A stretch of 57,344 nt of DNA from Geminicoccus harenae. GTDB lineage: Bacteria > Pseudomonadota > Alphaproteobacteria > Geminicoccales > Geminicoccaceae. This document shows positions 35,587 through 42,591 of this stretch, one piece after another. Below the pieces are notes generated by a model that did no database searches, had not been told where the DNA came from, and saw only the letters and a list, made by a program, of their open reading frames with translations. The position numbers and the translations under genes are program-made. The stretch lies in contig NZ_JABGCL010000014.1 of assembly GCF_019800005.1 (NCBI RefSeq), forward strand, positions 1 to 57,344, given 5' to 3'. How positions within the stretch are numbered: position 1 is the first letter of the stretch; each line of letters opens with the position of its first letter.

Positions 35587-35918
35587 GAGGCTGGCTCATC
35601 ACTGTGGACAAGCCTATGTATAACAACTGCGGACCGTCAACGCCATATGTCATAACCAGATGAGATGGTCTCAGGACTTGGCTGTGCTCTGAGGATCTTG
35701 CGGATTGCCGGAGGGGTTGGGGATTTCTGGGGCGCGTTCCAGCCTCCGACGCTCCGGCATCCGGGTCTGCCCCGGCACAGTGCTGGTCATGCACTCACCT
35801 GCCGCTCCACCTCCGCAATGCGCAAGCTGGGAGTGGCCAGCACGGCCAGCGCATGCTTGCTCTGGTGAGCGGCGAATGATATGTCCTACAAACAGAAAAA
35901 TATCCAAGGGGTCGACGC
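35587..35918. other. Divergent intergenic region between late operon and PadR gene
   Basis: About 330 bp without a convincing gene. It must hold the late-operon promoter (minus strand) and the PadR promoter (plus strand). On the minus strand TTGACG lies at 35635-35640, but no well-spaced -10 follows, so late transcription may need an activator or antitermination. The plus-strand promoter is listed separately. Short ORFs here are shadows. Confidence 0.5.
35857..35885 (+). promoter_or_regulatory. Candidate promoter of the PadR gene
   Basis: TTGCTC at 35857-35862, a 17-bp spacer and TATGTC at 35880-35885 lie 33 bp before the PadR start, which itself has an AGGGG ribosome site. PadR proteins often repress their own promoter. 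No obvious inverted repeat was found over the -10. Confidence 0.4.
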
Positions 35919-36248
35919 ATGTCCATCAGACCAGGCGGCTTAAGCTGGAGCGTACTAATGGCTGTCCACAAAAGGCGCGGAAACGCATACGGCGTCACAA
36001 TCCGGGAAGAGGTTTCGGCACAGTCTAGGCGTGAGCCGTCGTTCGGAGCGATCTATACAACCCTGCAGCGGCTCGAAGACGATGGCCTGCTGACGTCGCG
36101 TGAAGGCGATCCCACGCCTGAACGGGGCGGGCGGGCGAAGAGGTTATACGAACTCACTGCGCCCGGTCTGCGCGCCCTACAGGAGGCGTCGGCAGGGCTG
36201 CAGAGCCAGCTGGAGGGCTTTGCCGTCGCGGGAGGCCGCGCGGGATGA
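35919..36248 (+). CDS. PadR-family transcriptional regulator
   Basis: A 109-residue winged-helix protein. It shows the family pattern: SWSVLMAVHKRRGNAYGVTI followed by REEVSAQSRREPSFGAIYTT then LQRLEDDGLLTSREG, and a wing rich in Gly/Arg (PERGGRAKRLYELTAPGL). The C-terminal helix for dimerisation (LRALQEASAGLQSQLEGF) is short, as in small PadR proteins. The downstream gene overlaps by 4 bp. It interrupts the phage gene order between late and early operons and is probably expressed in the lysogen. Confidence 0.88.
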   Translation: MSIRPGGLSWSVLMAVHKRRGNAYGVTIREEVSAQSRREPSFGAIYTTLQRLEDDGLLTSREGDPTPERGGRAKRLYELTAPGLRALQEASAGLQSQLEGFAVAGGRAG

Positions 36249-36730
36249 GCGACGACCGAAAGAAGGCCGACGAACGTCTGCAGTTTCTTGAATACTCAGT
36301 GGCATCCGACTTGGAGTTGCTGAATAAGCATCAGCGTATGGTATTAGAAACGTATCGGATCAGAGAGGAACATTGGAAAGAAGTCGCTAAGGCCTCTGCA
36401 GTAATCCGCGCGATTGACATCAAAGTTTCTTTGTCACGCATGGACGCGGAGCATGAAGAGCCGGATCAGGCAAAGAATGACTTTTCGGTTCCGGTCCGGG
36501 CTGAGAAATTTCTTTATCTGATCACACCTCGGGAGCAGAGGGATGCAATCGCGGGCGATCTCATGGAGGCAGCTGCTAAGCTCTCGGGCAAGTTCGGCCC
36601 GAGTTACGCGCAGCGTTGGTACTGGGTGGAGGTCACCAAGATCACGTGCGGGCGGCTTAAGGGAGTAGTAACCTTGGGAGCTGTGCTCGCCGTGCTACGC
36701 TCGTTGCGCGGGTTCTTTACGGGCGGTTAA
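36245..36730 (+). CDS. PadR partner with permease-prefix-like C-terminus
   Basis: A 161-residue protein. Residues 1-75 are a charged helical region (SDDRKKADERLQFLEYSVAS, VKVSL-type helix near 60). Residues about 85-161 resemble the permease prefix domain 2 found at the front of PadR-linked ABC permeases: EKFLYLITPREQRDAIAGDL, then SYAQRWYWVEVTKI and a hydrophobic helix LKGVVTLGAVLAVLRSL. The ABC permease itself is absent. The codon use is less GC-rich than the neighbours. Co-translation with PadR suggests a regulator/sensor pair, but the function is unknown. Confidence 0.6.
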   Translation: MSDDRKKADERLQFLEYSVASDLELLNKHQRMVLETYRIREEHWKEVAKASAVIRAIDIKVSLSRMDAEHEEPDQAKNDFSVPVRAEKFLYLITPREQRDAIAGDLMEAAAKLSGKFGPSYAQRWYWVEVTKITCGRLKGVVTLGAVLAVLRSLRGFFTGG

Positions 36731-36742
36731 TGGCGTGCCTCC

Positions 36743-37357
36743 TCACGCCACCCGCCTTTCCTCGCGCAACCACCGCGCCCGCAGCTGGGCCTCGCGCTCG
36801 ACCATCGCCTGCCGGAACGAGATCAGGCTCGCGGCCAGCTCCTTCGGCATCGACCGGATCTTCTGCTCCGCCTCATCCTTCGGGATCGCGGTACCGGCCA
36901 GCAGCGCCGCGGTCCGGTCGTTCTCGACCTTCAGGCGCGCCAGCCGGTCGATCAGCTCGCGGTCCGGCGTGCCGTTCGGGTTCTTGCGCACCCACTCCAG
37001 CAGGCTCTGGCCGACCTCGTTGTGCAGGGCGATCTGGCCGATCGCGCTGGAAAGGATCCGCGCCTCGTCGACCCTGCTGCCGCTGTCCTTGCGGTGCTCC
37101 GGCGAGCCGAGCGCCGGCGGCGACGGCGGGGTGAACAGCTCGTCCATCAGGACGATCAGCTCACGGGTGGTCGGCCACCACTCCGACCGGGTCGGCCACT
37201 CGTCCAGCGCCTTGAGGACCCGCTGGAGGTCGTAGCGCACCAGGCGCTCGACCATCACGGACAGGTCCAACTCCGGCGCGTCAGTGGTACGGGCCCTGGT
37301 CTCCTTGCGGCAGCGCAAGAGGGCCTGGAGGATCGTCTGTGCCTTGGTACCGCTCAT
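36743..37357 (-). CDS. Early phage protein, possible replication accessory
   Basis: A 204-residue soluble protein. The middle has KALDEWPTRSEWWPTTRELI, a helix/Trp pattern seen in phage proteins that work beside the replication initiator, and the C-terminal half is helical and charged (LIDRLARLKVENDRTAALLA). The start at 37357 has GAGAGG seven bases upstream. It overlaps the end of the initiator-like gene by 77 bp in another frame and is the last gene of the leftward early operon. Assignment is weak. Confidence 0.55.
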   Translation of the reverse strand: MSGTKAQTILQALLRCRKETRARTTDAPELDLSVMVERLVRYDLQRVLKALDEWPTRSEWWPTTRELIVLMDELFTPPSPPALGSPEHRKDSGSRVDEARILSSAIGQIALHNEVGQSLLEWVRKNPNGTPDRELIDRLARLKVENDRTAALLAGTAIPKDEAEQKIRSMPKELAASLISFRQAMVEREAQLRARWLREERRVA

Positions 37358-38201
37358 CGCCGAACCTCTCCATGAGGTCTTGGATCATCGCTCGTTCGGA
37401 GTGCCGAGGGGGCCGGCCTGGTGGAGCCCGACCGTCGGGCGGCTTGGCGTTCTTGCGGGCCAGTGCCCCGGCGACGAGGTGGAACCACTTCCGGCGCTGC
37501 TGATCGGTCGCGTCGTCGGAGGCGAGCCAGGCATCGAGGGCGGCGACCTCCGCCACCACGTCGAGGTTCGTGAACGAGGCCTTCCAGCGTTCGAGATCCT
37601 TCTCGACCAGCCGGATGATCATCCCCTCCCAGGCGTAGCGACGAGGCGGCTCGGGATCGGGCGGCGGGGCCGTCGGCGCGACAGCGGCGGCGGTGTGTAG
37701 GGAGTCGAGATCTTCAGGGTTATTCGGTTCCGGATACGGTTCCGGTTCCGATGCGAGTTTTTTCCCCGACTGGTCGCCGACTGGTCGCCGATCGTTCGAC
37801 GACGGGTCGTCGATCTTGGTCTTCGGCCTGCCCTCGGGCTTCTCTTCCGCCCCACGCTCGGCACAGTAGGCCGGCACCCAGTCCTGCCGCGGATAGAGCC
37901 GACTGGCCTTCTCCGGCCGCTGGAACCGGCAGAAGTTGCGGATCGCGCCGTAGGCCTTGCCGTCGACCTCGTAGCGGCGGACCTGGTTGTTCGCCTCCAG
38001 CTCGGCGAGCAGCGCCTGCACGTCGACGTTGTCGGCCGGCAGACAGCGCATCTTGATCTGGATGGGCTTCCACTCGAACACGCCGAAGTCGTCCGCGTGG
38101 TTGCGGAGCGAGAGGGCCAGGAGGCGGGCGAACGGCGAGCAGGACACGAAGTCCTCGTCTGTCCACTGCCCCGGGTGCTGGGATCGGATTCGGGGTGCCA
38201 T
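37281..38201 (-). CDS. Putative phage replication initiator (replisome organiser type)
   Basis: A 306-residue protein. Residues 1-105 look like the winged-helix domain of phage replication proteins: QWTDEDFVSCSPFARLLALS, then DDFGVFEWKPIQIKMRCLPA, LLAELEANNQVRRYEVDGKA and YGAIRNFCRFQRPEKASRLY. A polar linker follows, then a helical C-terminal domain (EKDLERWKASFTNLDVVAEV). The start at 38201 has a TGATG overlap with the upstream gene and excludes the Arg/Pro-rich extension. No origin repeats were found inside the gene. Confidence 0.7.
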   Translation of the reverse strand: MAPRIRSQHPGQWTDEDFVSCSPFARLLALSLRNHADDFGVFEWKPIQIKMRCLPADNVDVQALLAELEANNQVRRYEVDGKAYGAIRNFCRFQRPEKASRLYPRQDWVPAYCAERGAEEKPEGRPKTKIDDPSSNDRRPVGDQSGKKLASEPEPYPEPNNPEDLDSLHTAAAVAPTAPPPDPEPPRRYAWEGMIIRLVEKDLERWKASFTNLDVVAEVAALDAWLASDDATDQQRRKWFHLVAGALARKNAKPPDGRAPPGRPPRHSERAMIQDLMERFGDERYQGTDDPPGPLALPQGDQGPYH

Positions 38202-38428
38202 CAGGGCCTCTCGATGGCGTACTGCCACCACTGGTGAGGGAAGCTGGGCGACAGGTAGCCATACAGCTGGCAGCGCCGCCGGTAGACCATGCGGAGCCAG
38301 ACGATCCGCCCATCCCAGCACTTGACCGGGCGCCAGGCGAGCCAGCGGTGCCACTGTGCGATCGGGTAGCCGAAGCGCGGGCGGGCCGGGTCGTGCGGCC
38401 GGGCGCGGAAGGTGGGCGCGTCAATCAT
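38201..38428 (-). CDS. Small Trp/Arg-rich early protein
   Basis: A 75-residue protein of unknown function, unusually rich in Trp, Arg and Tyr (GYPIAQWHRWLAWRPVKCWD, VYRRRCQLYGYLSPSFPHQW). There is no membrane segment. It overlaps both neighbours by a few bases. No family recognised. Confidence 0.55.
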   Translation of the reverse strand: MIDAPTFRARPHDPARPRFGYPIAQWHRWLAWRPVKCWDGRIVWLRMVYRRRCQLYGYLSPSFPHQWWQYAIERP

Positions 38429-38555
38429 CGGCCTGCTCCCGCCGATCGATCGCCGCGATGATCCAGCTGCCGAGCAAGAGCCCGAGGCAGCCGGCGCCCA
38501 GGAAGATCGTGGCCATGCCGAGGCCGTAGACGATGGCGTCGCCCAGCGAGCTCAC
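38421..38555 (-). CDS. 44-residue single-pass membrane protein, early operon
   Basis: GTG start overlapping the rusA stop as GTGA: MSSLGDAIVYGLGMATIFLG, then AGCLGLLLGSWIIAAIDRRE and a short acidic tail. One membrane helix. The stop overlaps the next gene's start region. Such small phage membrane proteins often interfere with host functions or other phages; nothing specific can be said. Confidence 0.5.
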   Translation of the reverse strand: MSSLGDAIVYGLGMATIFLGAGCLGLLLGSWIIAAIDRREQADD

Positions 38556-39055
38556 AGCGGCCTCACCTCGATCACGAGGCCGGGCTCGGCCGCGTAGACC
38601 TTGCTGATGGAGACCTCGACCACCTGGACGTCGTCGTGCCAGACGACGCCGTTGAGCGCGTCGATGACCTTCAGGACGTTGTCAGGGTCGGGCTTCTTCG
38701 TCGGCCGGTGCCCGCCGGCGAGTGCCGCGCGCTGCCAGGCCTTCGACTTGCTGGCCGGCACGGTGAAGCTCGCCAGCATGCGGATCGTCAGCGGCACGCC
38801 GGCCGGGAACATGGTGAGACCGGCGGCGACCATCGCTTCCTTGGCCGCATAGCGCACCAGGTTCTCGTAGCTGACGGTCTTGGCGTCGGTGAACGCGATC
38901 GGCCGGCCGTTGGCGAGCCTGCCGATGCGCGGCCGCCCCTTCCCGCGCGGCTCGCCGGGGACCTCGATGCGGAGCACCGAAGGCGCCGCCTCATTCCGCG
39001 CAGCGAAATGGGACACGGGCGCCGGCGCGAACAGGTCAGGGGCGGCGCCAGTCAC
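38552..39055 (-). CDS. rusA: RusA-type Holliday junction resolvase
   Basis: A 167-residue endonuclease that cuts branched DNA during phage recombination or before packaging. It begins with the strand motif IEVPGEPRGKGRPRIGR, and holds the conserved acidic motif KKPDPDNVLKVIDALNGVVWHDDVQVV, in which the aspartates bind magnesium. A 30-residue N-terminal extension precedes the usual family start. It overlaps neighbours at both ends within the leftward early operon. Confidence 0.92.
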   Translation of the reverse strand: MTGAAPDLFAPAPVSHFAARNEAAPSVLRIEVPGEPRGKGRPRIGRLANGRPIAFTDAKTVSYENLVRYAAKEAMVAAGLTMFPAGVPLTIRMLASFTVPASKSKAWQRAALAGGHRPTKKPDPDNVLKVIDALNGVVWHDDVQVVEVSISKVYAAEPGLVIEVRPL

Positions 39056-39468
39056 GCAGCGTCGTCCATCGGGAGCTGCGGCTCGTCCAGGTCGATCGCG
39101 GCGTCATGCTTGCCGAAGTAGTCGGCGGCATCGGCACGCACGATCAGGGCCGAGCCGGTGCCGAATGCCAGGGCCTCGACGTTCGCCTGCGTCGCGCTGG
39201 CCTTGGCCACGATCTTGAGGCCGTCCTTGATCGTGACGCTCTCGACGTCGGCGATCACCACCGGCCACTCGCGAGCGGCCATGATGCGCACGGCGGCCCG
39301 GATCGAGACGAACAGGCGGGCCTCGACACGCTCGACCATCGCACGCTGGGCCTTCTCGCCCAGCATCGCCCAAGGCCGGCCATCGGCCGCCTTGATCTCC
39401 TGCAAGACGGCATCCCGCAGGTCGCCCAGCAGCGTCTTCTCAGCAACCGTGATGTCTGGTTGGCTCAT
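39052..39468 (-). CDS. Hypothetical early phage protein
   Basis: A 138-residue soluble protein. The start at 39468 has GGAG upstream (TTTTTGGAGCTGAG before ATG). The sequence is mainly helical in the first half (TLLGDLRDAVLQEIKAADGR) and strand-rich in the second (VVIADVESVTIKDGLKIVAK), with an acidic end. No motif is recognised. It lies between rusA and a 47-residue ORF that contains a terminator-like hairpin. Confidence 0.6.
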   Translation of the reverse strand: MSQPDITVAEKTLLGDLRDAVLQEIKAADGRPWAMLGEKAQRAMVERVEARLFVSIRAAVRIMAAREWPVVIADVESVTIKDGLKIVAKASATQANVEALAFGTGSALIVRADAADYFGKHDAAIDLDEPQLPMDDAA

Positions 39469-39608
39469 CTCAGCTCCAAAAAGGAGCCCGCCGCCCCGAA
39501 GGACGACGGGCCAGTGGTGGGAGGAAACGCCTCTTCGACGTGCTGCCATCCGGCAGCGGTGAGCAGGCCGGGGGAAGCCTGCTCGCCGATGACGGTGGTG
39601 GGGCTCAC
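39465..39608 (-). CDS. 47-codon ORF over a terminator-like hairpin
   Basis: GTG start overlapping the upstream stop as GTGA, and stop overlapping the next start as ATGA. The product (MSPTTVIGEQASPGLLTAAG..., ending GAAGSFLELR) has no recognisable feature. Both overlaps favour a real gene or leader peptide. Because a hairpin with a T-tract covers its 3' end, translation of this ORF could control read-through. Confidence 0.4.
   Translation of the reverse strand: MSPTTVIGEQASPGLLTAAGWQHVEEAFPPTTGPSSFGAAGSFLELR
39476..39511 (-). terminator. Terminator or attenuator in the leftward early operon
   Basis: On the minus strand an 11-bp stem (GCCCGTCGTCC paired with GGGCGGCGGGC, with G-T pairs) closes a TTCG tetraloop at 39486-39511, followed by TCCTTTTT. 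This is a classical intrinsic terminator. It lies only about 15 bp upstream of the next start codon and inside a small ORF, so it may act as a conditional (attenuation or antitermination) site. Confidence 0.55.
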
Positions 39609-40231
39609 CGCCCTTCTCTCCAGGCGACGGCTTCGGCCTCGACCACCGCCAGCGGCAGCGCGGTCAGGGTGGCGATCTCGTCGAGCTTCCGGGTGCCCAT
39701 GAGCAGGGTCCGGATCCGGTTGCGCTTCCAGCCGTCCATGATCGAGCGCGGCTGGCTGACCGGGAGAGTGGGCCTGGGAGCCGCCGAGAGCTTCCTGGGC
39801 TCGACCGGCGCGGGCTCCTGCGGCTGCGGCTCGGGCTTGGGCGCCACCTCCGCCTTGGACATCCCCGACCGCCAGTTCTTGAACCGGTTCGCCGGAGCGG
39901 CCGGATCGACCGGCAGCGTCTTGCCGTAGCGCCGGCAGGCCGCCCAAACCGTCGCCTGGACCACGCCCAGCTTGCGGGCGAGTGCCGTCTGGCTCAGGCC
40001 CTCGCGCTCGGCGCGGGCCAACTCGGACGGCCAGTCGATGCCCTTGCTGGCCCGCGCCGACTTTGGGGCAGGCAGGGCCGCGGCATCGTCGCCAAGCGCA
40101 ATCCGCAGCTCACGGAGCTGGCTGGCCGCCTTGTGCCGGTGGCCGCTCTCGACGGACTTCCCGATGTGCTTCAGCGCGCCGAGCACCAGGGCCTGCAGGT
40201 CGGCGACGCGCTCGAGCTGGGGCGCGCTCAT
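39605..40231 (-). CDS. Helix-turn-helix regulator, first gene of leftward early operon
   Basis: A 208-residue protein. Residues about 70-105 contain a helix-turn-helix (EREGLSQTALARKLGVVQAT then VWAACRRYG). A Pro-rich linker follows, and residues 175-205 have a second, weaker one (RKLDEIATLTALPLAVVEAE). It could be the activator or antiterminator of the early operon, or a replication-linked DNA-binding protein. Just upstream lies a cluster of ACCG/CGGT palindromes that may be its target or that of the XRE proteins. Confidence 0.65.
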   Translation of the reverse strand: MSAPQLERVADLQALVLGALKHIGKSVESGHRHKAASQLRELRIALGDDAAALPAPKSARASKGIDWPSELARAEREGLSQTALARKLGVVQATVWAACRRYGKTLPVDPAAPANRFKNWRSGMSKAEVAPKPEPQPQEPAPVEPRKLSAAPRPTLPVSQPRSIMDGWKRNRIRTLLMGTRKLDEIATLTALPLAVVEAEAVAWREGR

Positions 40232-40279
40232 CGCGGCGCATCCGGATGTGGTGTGCCGGCCATCAGGCGCGCCGGCGTA

Positions 40280-40324
40280 TACCGACGGTGATATTGATCA
40301 CTACCGTTCGGTAACGTACCGGTA
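40280..40324. promoter_or_regulatory. Cluster of palindromes upstream of the leftward early operon
   Basis: Within 45 bp there are TACCGACGGT, the inverted repeat GTGATATTGATCAC (40288-40301), TACCGTTCGGTA (40302-40313) and TACCGGTA (40317-40324). The shared ACCG-n-CGGT core suggests repeated binding of one dimeric regulator. A TATACG on the minus strand nearby is a possible -10. The sites differ from the 16-bp operator of the neighbouring promoters. Confidence 0.5.
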
Positions 40325-40328
40325 ATGG

Positions 40329-40550
40329 TCATGCGGCCACCTGATCGGCACTGGAGGTCTCTTGTTCGAGACGGCTCAGCAGATCCTCAAGCTTCCGCAG
40401 CGTCTTGATGCTGCAGCTCCAGTTTGGGGCCTTGAGCCGACGCAGAGCGTTGGGCGTCAGGCCTGCCATCACGGACAGTCGAGCGCACGGAATGCCCGTT
40501 GCGAGCAGCCGGCTCCTGACTTCCTCGATGTGGGCGTCGATCTTGTGCAT
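40329..40550 (-). CDS. XRE-like phage regulator (minus arm of the switch)
   Basis: A 73-residue protein. Residues 15-55 form a helix-turn-helix: TGIPCARLSVMAGLTPNALR then KAPNWSCSIKTLRKLEDLL. There is no peptidase or effector domain, so it resembles Cro-type or minimal repressors. Start 40550 is preferred: the TATGCT -10 at 40558-40563 ends 7 bp upstream, so the transcript would begin at this ATG (leaderless). ATGs at 40562 and 40598 lie in or upstream of the promoter elements. Confidence 0.7.
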   Translation of the reverse strand: MHKIDAHIEEVRSRLLATGIPCARLSVMAGLTPNALRRLKAPNWSCSIKTLRKLEDLLSRLEQETSSADQVAA

Positions 40551-40557
40551 GTCGCGG

Positions 40558-40587
40558 AGCATATCGCAAAGTTTTGCGAAGATGCAA
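40558..40587 (-). promoter_or_regulatory. Promoter with internal operator, minus arm of the switch
   Basis: Read on the minus strand: TTGCAT (40582-40587), an 18-bp spacer and TATGCT (40558-40563). The spacer contains the perfect palindrome TCGCAAAACTTTGCGA (40564-40579). The same palindrome recurs near 43600. Binding there would block this promoter directly. Confidence 0.6.
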
Positions 40588-40643
40588 GCGGCTCGCATCC
40601 CATTACGAATGCGTTCGCGGTTTGGTGCGGCAATGATGCGCTC

Positions 40644-41078
40644 ATGACCGCAAGCAAATACTACCTAGCCGCCGAAGCGATCTGGCAGGCCAGCGGCTCG
40701 ACGCGGAACGCCTTCGCGAATGCGGTCGGCGTGAGCGAGGGAACTCTTAGAGCGTGGAAGGACGGTAAGGGACCAAATACGGAAACCATCCAAAGAATAT
40801 GTAAAAAGCTCGGGATGACTGAGGAGGAATTCCTTGCAAAAGGAGATCCTACCTCGCCGCATTCTGTGCTTTCCTCCGATCTTTCCAGCCAGATCGGGGA
40901 TGATGGCGTGCATAACTCGAAGTTGATTTTAAAGGCCATCAAGAACGTGCAGGTAGATTTTTTCACATTCGCTCAGACGATGGCCGCTCGTATGGAAGAG
41001 CTGACAAAAGCGATCGAGAAGGCCGAAGAGGCTGAGAAAAGCGCAAAGTCTCGTCCCCCGAAGAAGCCAAAAGAGTAG
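40644..41078 (+). CDS. XRE-like phage regulator (plus arm of the switch)
   Basis: A 144-residue protein. The N-terminal helix-turn-helix is clear: WQASGSTRNAFANAVGVSEG then TLRAWKDGKGPNTETIQRIC and KKLGMTEEEFLAKG. The C-terminal half is not a LexA/CI peptidase; it has a short hydrophobic helix and a charged coiled coil (ARMEELTKAIEKAEEAEKSA) that may dimerise. It is divergent from the minus-strand regulator, and one of the two should be the lysogeny repressor. The ATG has no ribosome site. Lower GC than neighbours. The RTX gene follows by 51 bp. Confidence 0.75.
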   Translation: MTASKYYLAAEAIWQASGSTRNAFANAVGVSEGTLRAWKDGKGPNTETIQRICKKLGMTEEEFLAKGDPTSPHSVLSSDLSSQIGDDGVHNSKLILKAIKNVQVDFFTFAQTMAARMEELTKAIEKAEEAEKSAKSRPPKKPKE

Positions 41079-41129
41079 CAAAGCCAGAGCCCTCAGCCCC
41101 TACACCAACCACCTCAAGGGGCCTTCACC

Positions 41130-42233
41130 GTGGCAAAGATCACCGGCACCGTCGGTAACGACCGCTTGTTCGGCACGTCCGGACGCGACACCATCCAGGG
41201 CCTGGCCGGCAACGACCTGATCGAGGGTCGCGGCGGCGACGACTTCATCCAGGGCGGCCTGGGCAACGACACGCTGCGCGGCGAGGCCGGCAACGATCGC
41301 ATCTACGGCGATGCCGGCTTCGACCTGATGAGCGGCGGGGATGGCGACGACATCCTGTTCGGCGGTGACAACCGCGACCGGATCTGGGGCGACGCCGGCA
41401 ACGACACGCTCTCGGGCCAGCAGGGGCCGGACGACCTCTACGGCGGCCTCGGTGACGACCTGATCTATGGCGGGGATGGCAACGACCTAATCCTGGGCGG
41501 GGGCGGCAACGACACCGTCTACGCCGGGACCGGGGATGATCGGATTATCATGCCCTTCAACACCGAGGAGGAAGGGTTCACCGATGGTGCGGTGCTGCTG
41601 TTCGGCGGTGCCGGCAACGACCGCGCCTGGGGCGGCAACGGTGCTGACAACATGCGCGGCGAGACCGGCGACGACGAGCTGCACGGCGGCTTCGGTAACG
41701 ACCGCCTGGACGGCGGCGCCGGGAACGATGCCCTCTTCGGCGGCACGGGGGCGGATCGGCTCATGGGCGGCAGCGGGGATGACCGGCTGATCAGCGGCCA
41801 GACCGACAGCGGCAGGAGCATCCTGACGGGCGGGGATGGCGCGGACACCTTCGAGTACAACTTTGAGTATGCCACCGATTCCATGTCCTGGGATCCAGAG
41901 GAGCTTGTTACTACCGCAAGTGACGTCATCTCCGACTTCCAGCGGGGCCAGGACAAACTGGAGCTATCCGCGATCTTCTACGATTACGCGGCTGGCGAGA
42001 CCTACGACTACACCTTCGACTTCGCCGACCTCGACACGAACGGCAACGGCATCCTGACCGATGCGGACGAGGCCATCTCGATCAACTGGCAGTCCTTCAT
42101 GGGCGAGACGAAGCACAGCCTGACGATCGACATCGGGAAGTTCGCGGTGCTGCAGGAGGCGGCACCAGGCGGGTTCTCGGGCACGATCACGCTGTTCGGC
42201 GTGACCACCCTGACGGCGGGGGATTTTGTTTGA
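41130..42233 (+). CDS. Prophage-encoded RTX calcium-binding exoprotein
   Basis: A 367-residue protein with a GTG start after AAGGGG. Residues 5-135 and 150-215 are RTX nonapeptides (NDLIEGRGGDDFIQGG, NDTLRGEAGNDRIYGD and so on). An EF-hand-like loop DTNGNGILTDAD lies near residue 310, and the C-terminus (SGTITLFGVTTLTAGDFV) resembles the end of the host RTX protein at 629-1510. It is probably a type I secretion substrate using a host exporter. It lies directly behind a regulator gene, a usual place for genes expressed in the lysogen. Confidence 0.85.
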   Translation: MAKITGTVGNDRLFGTSGRDTIQGLAGNDLIEGRGGDDFIQGGLGNDTLRGEAGNDRIYGDAGFDLMSGGDGDDILFGGDNRDRIWGDAGNDTLSGQQGPDDLYGGLGDDLIYGGDGNDLILGGGGNDTVYAGTGDDRIIMPFNTEEEGFTDGAVLLFGGAGNDRAWGGNGADNMRGETGDDELHGGFGNDRLDGGAGNDALFGGTGADRLMGGSGDDRLISGQTDSGRSILTGGDGADTFEYNFEYATDSMSWDPEELVTTASDVISDFQRGQDKLELSAIFYDYAAGETYDYTFDFADLDTNGNGILTDADEAISINWQSFMGETKHSLTIDIGKFAVLQEAAPGGFSGTITLFGVTTLTAGDFV

Positions 42234-42505
42234 CGGACGAGACGGAGAAGAAAGACCCGACGATTATGTCGGTAGAGCAAATGGATAAGGCGCATAAACA
42301 CCTTACAGAAAAGTGGGGTGAAAGAAGTTGCCCAATGTGTGGGGCTGCTGCTTGGCTCATTGCAGACAGAATGATGGCGCCGGTAAACTTGACTTCAGAA
42401 GGCAATCCTCATTTAGGAGGGCCAGTATATGGCTATCTGCAGGTTCATTGCTCCAACTGCGGGTTTGCTGCATTTGTGAACGCTGACGTCGCGGGGCTCC
42501 CCTGA
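42230..42505 (+). CDS. Zinc-ribbon protein of unknown function
   Basis: A 91-residue protein with two CxxC pairs, ERSCPMCGAAAW and VHCSNCGFAAFVNADVAGL, plus HLTEKWG before the first pair. This pattern belongs to a widespread small zinc-ribbon group with unknown role. A TTG start at 42230 overlaps the RTX stop; an internal ATG at 42266 (MSVEQMDKAHKHL) is equally possible. Confidence 0.6.
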   Translation: MTDETEKKDPTIMSVEQMDKAHKHLTEKWGERSCPMCGAAAWLIADRMMAPVNLTSEGNPHLGGPVYGYLQVHCSNCGFAAFVNADVAGLP

Positions 42506-42591
42506 TGGCTCAGCGCGGCGCCCCGGCGAATGATGCTTCCCAATGGAACCCCCGGTCCCTATTTCCTCTGCATAGAGACGAAGGGGGTACC

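Noticed and set aside
35617..35640. Standard sigma-70 promoter for the late operon (TTGACG with TATACA)
   Set aside because: The spacing is only 12 bp, too short for a normal promoter; it was kept only as a remark on the intergenic region.
40644..41078. LexA/CI-type self-cleaving repressor
   Set aside because: The protein has a helix-turn-helix but no Ala-Gly cleavage site and no Ser/Lys peptidase domain.
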